Shown here piece by piece: positions 42,675 through 48,267 of a stretch of DNA of 48,267 nt. Under the pieces are notes generated by a model. That model ran no database searches. It was not told where the DNA came from and saw only the letters and a list, made by a program, of their open reading frames with translations. How positions within the stretch are numbered: position 1 is the stretch's first letter; the number at the start of each line of letters is the position of its first letter. Source of the DNA: DAIOGN01 sp036745245 (lineage in GTDB: Bacteria; Zixibacteria; MSB-5A5; JAUVRN01); NCBI GenBank assembly GCA_036745245.1, contig DAIOGN010000005.1:1-48267 (forward strand), given 5' to 3'. The position numbers and the translations under genes were made by a program.

Positions 42675-43685
42675 ATGATCGACGACTCGGCGCCACGACG
42701 CGCGTACTTCGCCTCTCTCCCCACGCCCGATCTCATCGTGTGCGCCACGGTAGAGAGGAGCCGCTACGACTCCAGCGACATCGAACTCATCCGCGCGGAA
42801 CTGGTGCGCCGCGGTGTCAACGTGGACCGGCTGGTCGTGCCCATCGCACCCTTCGGCGATGTGCTGGGCGTCACGCCCGGTGCGTTCTCCACGCCCTTAC
42901 CGAGCGGCGGCGCCTGGTTGCGCGAAGGCTGGCAGGTGTTTACGCGCCACCTGGGGTTTCTTGCGACGCTGGCGGGGGTGTTCACGCTGCCCGTGTGGAT
43001 CATCGACCGAGCACTGACCGACACCCACCACCGCGACCTCTCTCTCGGATATCTCGCACACCTTCTCTTTATCGTGGCCCTGGATGCGCTTCTCGCGGCG
43101 TCGGTATTCAACGGCTTGCACCGTCGCATGAGCCAGGGGTCCGGCTCGGTGGGGCTGGCCCTTGCCAATGGCATTGTCTGCCTGGGACGCGTGTTCCGCG
43201 AATCGCTCAAGGCGTACGCCCTCGCGTTCGGCCCGTCGGTGCTGCTGTTTGCGATCGGACAAAGCAACGACGAAACCGGCCTGAAAGTCCTCGCCTGGAT
43301 CTGGGGCGTGTATCCGGGTTCGTACATTCTGATGCGCGTGATCTGGGTGCAGCCTCTGGCCATCTGCAAACAGGGAGAACCCAACCTCTTCGCTCTCAGC
43401 CGTCGCTACTCGAGGGGCCGGCTCCTGACCATCTATTGGTTCCTCTTCCTGTGCGTTCTGACGCTTCTGATTGGCACCATGTGCATTGCCCTCGTGAAAG
43501 CCATCCTGCCCGGTCCGGTGCTCGAGCCGATCGCAATGTGCTTCGCCGGGCTCTTGCTCTCGATCTTTTTGAAGGTCGCGTTTTTGATCGGCTACTACCA
43601 CGTTTCGGCGCATCCCGACGCCAGGCCCCAAGCCGCAGGGTCCCAAGCGCTTCCTTCACCGCCGGGCCTCACGCCGCAACCATAG
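42675..43685 (+). CDS. multi-pass membrane protein, function unknown
   Basis: I do not recognise a named family in this 336-residue protein. A soluble N-terminal part contains LIVCATVERSRYDSSDIELI with a DIELIRAELVRRG motif that may contact a partner. About six transmembrane helices follow from residue 85 (for example HLGFLATLAGVFTLPVWII, FGPSVLLFAIGQ and YWFLFLCVLTLLIGTMCIAL) and a Pro-rich tail. The membrane part resembles proteins with a glycerophosphodiesterase-type membrane domain, a weak comparison. The start is not firm; ATG 42675 has only a poor ribosome site. It is divergent from aspA. Confidence 0.65.
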   Translation: MIDDSAPRRAYFASLPTPDLIVCATVERSRYDSSDIELIRAELVRRGVNVDRLVVPIAPFGDVLGVTPGAFSTPLPSGGAWLREGWQVFTRHLGFLATLAGVFTLPVWIIDRALTDTHHRDLSLGYLAHLLFIVALDALLAASVFNGLHRRMSQGSGSVGLALANGIVCLGRVFRESLKAYALAFGPSVLLFAIGQSNDETGLKVLAWIWGVYPGSYILMRVIWVQPLAICKQGEPNLFALSRRYSRGRLLTIYWFLFLCVLTLLIGTMCIALVKAILPGPVLEPIAMCFAGLLLSIFLKVAFLIGYYHVSAHPDARPQAAGSQALPSPPGLTPQP

Positions 43686-43735
43686 CAAAAGCAGCCGCGC
43701 GGCACGCCACGCCGGACGCCCGACTGCGATTTTCA

Positions 43736-43764
43736 TTGACGGGCCCCCCCGTCGCCCAGATTTT
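43736..43764 (+). promoter_or_regulatory. candidate yicC promoter
   Basis: TTGACG (43736-43741) and GATTTT (43759-43764) are 17 bp apart, 45 nt before the yicC start. The same -10 variant and spacing recur at 44701-44729, which slightly raises the chance that both are used. Confidence 0.3.
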
Positions 43765-43808
43765 CGCCTGTCCCTGTGGACAAATGATCACGGGACCTCA
43801 GGAGAATC

Positions 43809-44687
43809 ATGCTGAAATCCATGACGGGCTTTGGAAGGGCAGCCGCCGAGACCGACGGAATGCTCTGGACCATCGAGATCGCTTCGGTGAACTCCAGGTT
43901 TCTCGACGTGCAGGCGCGCTTTCCGCGATCTCTGGCCGGCGCCGAGTTCGCCATCCGCAAGCGTGTGGGTGAGCGGATTTCGCGCGGCAAGATCTCCGTC
44001 ACGGTCACCTGGGAGGCATTGCCTGGAGAGAGTGGCGGGGCCCGGCTCAACCACTCGCTCGCCGAATCCTACATCAAGCAGATCCATGAGTTGAAGTCGA
44101 GGCACAAGCTGGCGGGGGAGATCACGATCGACCTGGTCTCGGGCCTGCCCGAAATCTTTTCGAATCCCCTGGATTCGGGCGACAAGTCTGGAAGAGAAGA
44201 AGAACTGCTCAAGGCGCTGGACCAGGCGCTGGCCCAACTCGACCTCGCGCGGTCGACGGAAGGGAAGAGCCTGGGTGCCGACATGGTGGCCCGGGTGCGA
44301 GCCATCCAGACACAGTTGTCGGCCATGGAATCCGAGGCGGCCGAGTACGCGCAAAACCTCGAGGCCAGGATCAAGGAGAGGGTGGCCAAGCTCTTTGCCG
44401 AGGTCGCGATCGACCCCCAGAGGCTGGCGCAGGAGGCGGCGATGCTGGCCGAGCGTGCAGATATTACAGAGGAGACCGTCCGCCTCGGGGTGCACCTGAC
44501 GGAATTCGCCAAGGTTTTGGCCGAAGGCGGGCAGGTGGGCCGCCGGCTCAATTTCCTGCTTCAGGAGATGGTCCGCGAAACGAATACCATTGGCAGCAAG
44601 ACAGGCGAACTCGCTGTTATTCAACGAGTTGTGCTTGTCAAAGAGGAACTCGAGAAGATCCGCGAGCAGGCCCAGAATCTGGAGTGA
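43809..44687 (+). CDS. yicC: YicC/YloC-family endoribonuclease
   Basis: The 292-residue cytoplasmic protein has the invariant start MLKSMTGFGRA, EIASVNSRFLDVQARFP, ERISRGKISVTV and the C-terminal block LNFLLQEMVRETNTIGSK. The family comprises RNases involved in RNA turnover. AGGAG precedes the ATG. In many bacteria yicC is followed by gmk and then rpoZ; here rpoZ comes next but no guanylate kinase gene is present. Confidence 0.96.
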   Translation: MLKSMTGFGRAAAETDGMLWTIEIASVNSRFLDVQARFPRSLAGAEFAIRKRVGERISRGKISVTVTWEALPGESGGARLNHSLAESYIKQIHELKSRHKLAGEITIDLVSGLPEIFSNPLDSGDKSGREEELLKALDQALAQLDLARSTEGKSLGADMVARVRAIQTQLSAMESEAAEYAQNLEARIKERVAKLFAEVAIDPQRLAQEAAMLAERADITEETVRLGVHLTEFAKVLAEGGQVGRRLNFLLQEMVRETNTIGSKTGELAVIQRVVLVKEELEKIREQAQNLE

Positions 44688-44700
44688 TTCTGATAAGTTG

Positions 44701-44729
44701 TTGACAGACTGCAAATTAACTCTGATTTT
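44701..44729 (+). promoter_or_regulatory. candidate rpoZ promoter
   Basis: A perfect -35 box TTGACA (44701-44706) is followed after 17 bp by GATTTT (44724-44729), just after the yicC stop. A TATAAG at 44764-44769 is another possible -10, but its -35 spacing is poor. Confidence 0.4.
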
Positions 44730-44842
44730 GATCACTTGCCCAATCCGCTGGGGCGGTGGGGCATATAAGGTGTTCGGGAATTGATCACCCGGGTCGCGGC
44801 TCAAGAGTGGCGACGGCGGGCCGAGTAGCATAGGGAGGAACC

Positions 44843-45145
44843 ATGGCAACAATAATGAAGAGGGGCCCCTTTCTGGGGCTGAACGCAAACGACCTTTTGT
44901 CGAAGCAGGGCAAGAACCGCTACCAGGCGGTGCTGGCAGCCGCCCGTATCGCCCGCCGACTCAACGACGTAAAGGTGGCCGACTACGAGGCCGCCCCTGA
45001 GGCGGAGCGGGTGATCGAAGCCCACAAGGTGACCTCCATGTCTCTGGAGATGCTCCTTCGTGGCGAGATCGAGTGGCATGCCATCGAAGAGGAGCCGCGC
45101 CCCGGTCACGATGCGAAGGGCCCGGCGGCCAAGTCTAAAGAATAG
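44843..45145 (+). CDS. rpoZ: RNA polymerase omega subunit
   Basis: The 100-residue protein has the omega fold and motif order: LNANDLLSKQGKNRYQAVLAAARIARRLN, in two blocks, with conserved NRYQAVLAAARIAR. An Ala/Lys-rich tail follows. Omega helps assemble and stabilise RNA polymerase around beta-prime. GGGAGG lies 5 nt before the ATG. topA starts 23 nt after the stop, which suggests co-transcription. Confidence 0.9.
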   Translation: MATIMKRGPFLGLNANDLLSKQGKNRYQAVLAAARIARRLNDVKVADYEAAPEAERVIEAHKVTSMSLEMLLRGEIEWHAIEEEPRPGHDAKGPAAKSKE

Positions 45146-45168
45146 GGAATCAACCCGAGAGCGCACGG

Positions 45169-47415
45169 ATGGCGATCAAATCCCTCGTCGTGGTGGAATC
45201 ACCCACGAAGTCGAAAACGCTGGCCAAGTACCTGGGCCGCAATTTCGAGATCGTGGCCACCATGGGGCACATCATCGATCTGCCCAAGAGCAAGCTGGGC
45301 GTGGACACCGAAGACGGGTTCCAGCCCCAGTACCGCGTGCTCGACGGCAAGAAAAAGGTGGTGGATGAGATCAAGAAGGCCGCCAAGAAGGCGGACATCG
45401 TGTATCTCGCCTCCGACCCCGATCGCGAGGGCGAGGCCATCGCCCACCACGTGGCGCAGCTGATCGAGCCGTTCGGCAAAGACGTCAAGCGCGCACTCTT
45501 CAACGAAATCACCAAGTCGGGCATTCAGCACGGCATCGAATCGGCCGGCGAACTCGACTTACGGAAGGTCGACGCCCAGCAGGCGCGCCGCATTCTCGAC
45601 CGCCTGGTCGGCTACAAGATCAGCCCCCTCCTCTGGTCCACCGTGTATCGCGGGCTGTCCGCGGGCCGCGTACAGTCGGTGGCGCTGCGGATGATCTGCG
45701 AGCGCGAAGCCGAGATCGCCGCTTTCGTGGCGCAGGAATACTGGACCATCGACGCGAAGGTGGGGTCCGACAAGAAGCACACCTTTACCTCACACTTGCA
45801 CAAGGTGGCCGGCAAGAAAGCCGAGATTCCCAACGAGGCCGAAGCGCAGACGATCGTGACGGCCGTCACGGGCAAGCCGTTCGTGGTGACGGCGATCAAG
45901 CGCGAGAAGAAGCGGCGCCATCCCCAGCCGCCGTACATCACGTCCACGTTGCAGCAGGATGCCATTCGCAGGCTGCGGTTCACATCGCACCGCACCATGA
46001 AGACCGCGCAGGAGCTGTACGAAGGCGTGGAACTGGGCAAGAGCGAGGGCGCGGTGGGGCTCATTACCTACATGCGTACCGACTCGGTGCGCATTGCGAA
46101 TGAGGCCCTGGAGGCGGCGCGTGACATGATCCGCTCCGCCTACGGCGCCGAGTATCTGCCCGAGCAGCCCGTACAGTATAAGACCAAGAAATCGGCGCAG
46201 GACGCGCACGAAGCCATCCGGCCCAGCCAGCTGGACCATCCGCCCGAGACGGTGCGGGCGTATCTTTCCAAGGACCAGTTCCGTCTCTACGAGATGATCT
46301 GGAACCGGTTTGTGGCCTCCCAGATGATGCCCGCGGTGTTCGATGCCACCACGATCGACCTCGAGGTGGAGACCCAGTACCTGTTCCGCGCCACGGCGTC
46401 GGTGCAGGTGTTCGACGGCTTCCTGAAGGTGTATGAAGAGCTGGCCGACGAGGACGCCGAAGAGGAAAAGTTGATCAAGCTGCCGCCCCTGAACGAAGGC
46501 GACCGGCTCACCGAATACGGGATTCTTCCCGAACAGCATTTCACCAAGCCGCCGCCGCGCTTCACGGAAGCCTCGCTCATCAAGGCGCTGGAGGGCAACG
46601 GCATCGGCCGGCCGTCCACCTACGCGCAGATTCTCACCACGCTGCGCGCTCGCAAGTACTCGGAAACCACCGACCGCCGGATCACGCCCACCGACCTCGG
46701 ACTCACCGTGAACAAGATCCTCGTGCAGCACTTCGGGGAGCTGTTCAACGTGAAGTTCACGGCGCAGATGGAAGAGGAACTCGATCTCATCGAGGAGGGC
46801 AGCGAGAACTGGGTGGATGTGCTGCGCGACTTCTACGAGCCGTTCTCCGAACAGGTGACCGCCGTGGCCGGCATGCAGAAAGAGATCAAGGAAGAGCAGC
46901 AGGAGGAAACCGGCGAAGCCTGCGAAAAGTGCGGCAAGCCCATGGTGATCAAATGGGGCCGCAACGGCAAGTTTCTGGCGTGCACGGGCTATCCGGAATG
47001 CAAGACCACGAAGCCCTTGAACGGTGCCGAAGTGGAAGCCACCGACTACAAGTGCCCCGAATGCCAGGCGCCCATGGTGATTCGCTCGGGTCGTTACGGC
47101 AAGTTCATGGCCTGCTCCCGCTACCCCGAATGCAAGACCACCCAGGCGGTGCCCACCGGCGTGAAGTGCCCCGAAACGGGATGCACAGGCGACATGGTGG
47201 AGCGGCGCAGCCGCCGCGGCAAAGACTTCTACTCCTGCAGCCGCTACCCCGACTGCAAGTACGCCACCTGGAACTACCCGGTGGATCACCGCTGCCCCGC
47301 CTGCGCGTTCCCGCTCATGACGCGCAACTCCACCAAGACCCACGGCGAGCACCTGCGCTGCCCCGCCTGCGGTCACCGCGAGATCCCGGCCGAGCCGGCG
47401 CTGGCCGAAGCGTAA
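45169..47415 (+). CDS. topA: DNA topoisomerase I (type IA)
   Basis: The 748-residue enzyme relaxes negative supercoils. It has the Toprim domain (VVVESPTKSKTLAKYLG and SDPDREGEAIAHHV), the catalytic Tyr301 in LITYMRTDSVR, and GRPSTYAQI. The C-terminus has four Cys-rich zinc-ribbon units beginning CEKCGKPM, CPECQAPM, CPETGCTG and CPACAFPL. The fourth has a CPAC/CPAC pattern instead of the usual spacing. The length is typical of bacterial TopA. It follows rpoZ and is 75 nt ahead of a xerC-type gene, a common topA-xerC order. Confidence 0.98.
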   Translation: MAIKSLVVVESPTKSKTLAKYLGRNFEIVATMGHIIDLPKSKLGVDTEDGFQPQYRVLDGKKKVVDEIKKAAKKADIVYLASDPDREGEAIAHHVAQLIEPFGKDVKRALFNEITKSGIQHGIESAGELDLRKVDAQQARRILDRLVGYKISPLLWSTVYRGLSAGRVQSVALRMICEREAEIAAFVAQEYWTIDAKVGSDKKHTFTSHLHKVAGKKAEIPNEAEAQTIVTAVTGKPFVVTAIKREKKRRHPQPPYITSTLQQDAIRRLRFTSHRTMKTAQELYEGVELGKSEGAVGLITYMRTDSVRIANEALEAARDMIRSAYGAEYLPEQPVQYKTKKSAQDAHEAIRPSQLDHPPETVRAYLSKDQFRLYEMIWNRFVASQMMPAVFDATTIDLEVETQYLFRATASVQVFDGFLKVYEELADEDAEEEKLIKLPPLNEGDRLTEYGILPEQHFTKPPPRFTEASLIKALEGNGIGRPSTYAQILTTLRARKYSETTDRRITPTDLGLTVNKILVQHFGELFNVKFTAQMEEELDLIEEGSENWVDVLRDFYEPFSEQVTAVAGMQKEIKEEQQEETGEACEKCGKPMVIKWGRNGKFLACTGYPECKTTKPLNGAEVEATDYKCPECQAPMVIRSGRYGKFMACSRYPECKTTQAVPTGVKCPETGCTGDMVERRSRRGKDFYSCSRYPDCKYATWNYPVDHRCPACAFPLMTRNSTKTHGEHLRCPACGHREIPAEPALAEA

Positions 47416-47490
47416 CGCGTCGGGCGCCGGGCCAAGTCTCCTGCCAACGCGATACTTGTTTCCACACAAGGCGCCGCATACCCTTACGCC

Positions 47491-48267
47491 GTGAAAGCCG
47501 ACCAGCTGAAGCCGGAGCTGGAAGCGTTTCTCGCGTATCTCGACCGGGAACGCAGATACTCCGAGGCTACGCTCCGCGCCTACCGTACCGATCTCACCCA
47601 GGTGCTCACCTACCTCGAAGAGACGGGCCGTGATCTCGCCGACGCGCCTCCCGAGATCTGGGTGGACTTCTTCGCCAAATTGTATCATCAGGGCCAGGCG
47701 CCGCGCACGCATGCGCGCAAGGTGTCGTCGTTGCGCAGCTTTCTCAAGTACCTGACGCGCCGCGGTCGCATCACACGCGCGAAGATTCCCACGCTGCGCT
47801 CGCCGAAGCTACCACGCACTCTGCCGCGTTATCTCACAGAGAATCAGGCGGGCCAGCTCCTGAACCGCCCCAAGGAGGGACCGGAGGGCGACGGCCGCGA
47901 CCGGGCCATCCTCAACCTGTTCTACGGCGGCGGCCTGCGGCTGTCGGAAGTGGCAGGAGTAAAGCCGTCGGATGTGGATTATGAACAGGCCACCGTGCGC
48001 GTGCTGGGCAAAGGCAGGAAGACGCGCATCGTGCCCGTGGGACACACGGCGGCCCTGGCCGTGCGCTTCTACGCCGAATGGCGTGGAGCGCAGGGGACAG
48101 TCGAGCCGGATCTGCCTTTGTTTCGCAACGTGCAGGGTGGCTTTCTCACGCCCCGCTCGATCGCGCGCCTCGTGAAGCGCCATGCCCGCACCGTGATGGG
48201 TGCAGAAAACGCCTCGCCGCACGCGCTGCGGCATTCGTTCGCCACGCATCTTCTGGATCGCGGCGCC
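47491..48267 (+). CDS. xerC: tyrosine recombinase XerC, 3' end cut by window
   Basis: The first 259 residues of a Xer-type site-specific recombinase are present. The N-terminal SAM-like core-binding domain contains FLAYLDRERRYSEATLRAYR. The catalytic domain shows Arg150 in GGGLRLSEV, Lys174 in LGKGRK, and His244-x2-Arg247 in PHALRHSFATHLL. The second His and the nucleophilic Tyr lie beyond the window end. Xer recombinases resolve chromosome dimers at dif. Position after topA supports XerC over XerD. The GTG start at 47491 has no clear ribosome site but fits the family N-terminus. Confidence 0.92.
   Translation, partial: MKADQLKPELEAFLAYLDRERRYSEATLRAYRTDLTQVLTYLEETGRDLADAPPEIWVDFFAKLYHQGQAPRTHARKVSSLRSFLKYLTRRGRITRAKIPTLRSPKLPRTLPRYLTENQAGQLLNRPKEGPEGDGRDRAILNLFYGGGLRLSEVAGVKPSDVDYEQATVRVLGKGRKTRIVPVGHTAALAVRFYAEWRGAQGTVEPDLPLFRNVQGGFLTPRSIARLVKRHARTVMGAENASPHALRHSFATHLLDRGA

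Noticed and set aside
45790..47712. 640-codon open frame on the minus strand across topA and the start of xerC
   Set aside because: It is antisense to two clear genes in GC-rich DNA, lacks any family motif and is a codon-bias shadow.

Overview
The window is a 48.3 kb, GC-rich piece of a diderm (Gram-negative type) bacterial chromosome. A run of 10 Ns at 210-219 shows that it is a draft assembly, probably a metagenome bin. The mixture suggests one of the poorly cultured lineages near the FCB group, such as Eisenbacteria, Zixibacteria or Latescibacteria. The pointers are TamA/TamB, a dockerin-type protein with FKG-type repeats, kinase-TolB-like-TPR fusions, several secreted M1/M13/S9 peptidases and a PFOR next to a DHOD-like protein. 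This placement is inference from gene content only.

Layout. 1-340: a TPR gene fragment, the assembly gap and a YlxR-like fragment. 339-2094 (minus): a nitroreductase and a diheme cytochrome c peroxidase. 2172-11388 (plus): tamA-tamB with a 4-nt overlap, an ALDH7-type aldehyde dehydrogenase and a secreted M1 peptidase. 11502-13538 (minus): a secreted M13 peptidase. 13981-20274 (plus): a secreted dockerin-type protein, pyruvate:ferredoxin oxidoreductase and a DHOD-like protein. 20371-24893: an outer-membrane barrel protein (minus), a DUF4160/DUF2442 pair (plus) and an S9A prolyl oligopeptidase (minus). 25144-29080 (minus): the overlapping tilS-hpt-ftsH operon. 29178-36191 (plus): a small SF1 helicase, a receptor-like Ser/Thr kinase with TPRs, murQ, a zinc-ribbon/DUF2007 protein and two roadblock-like proteins. 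36192-36721: a long non-coding stretch. 36722-39293 (plus): a membrane protein, a ferritin-like protein, pyrE and an intradiol-dioxygenase-like lipoprotein. 39406-42458 (minus): a class-III aminotransferase and an aspartase. 42675-48267 (plus): a membrane protein, yicC, rpoZ, topA and a xerC gene that runs off the end.

Together the genes suggest a heterotroph that digests peptides outside the cytoplasm (M1, M13, S9) and deaminates or transaminates amino acids (aspartase, class-III aminotransferase, ALDH7). It oxidises pyruvate through ferredoxin (PFOR) and copes with peroxide and iron (diheme peroxidase, ferritin-like protein).

Two non-coding signals stand out. First, at least three interspersed palindromic repeat modules (called A, B and C here) occur at eight intergenic sites. 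They abut or overlap stop codons so consistently that they look like mobile 3'-end or terminator elements. One copy also supplies the start and signal peptide of the M1 peptidase. Second, 36376-36624 folds into long nested perfect helices with extra hairpins and lies just upstream of a near-consensus sigma-54 promoter (36652-36668). It is an unidentified structured RNA or DNA element. No tRNA, rRNA, CRISPR array, transposase or prophage gene was found.
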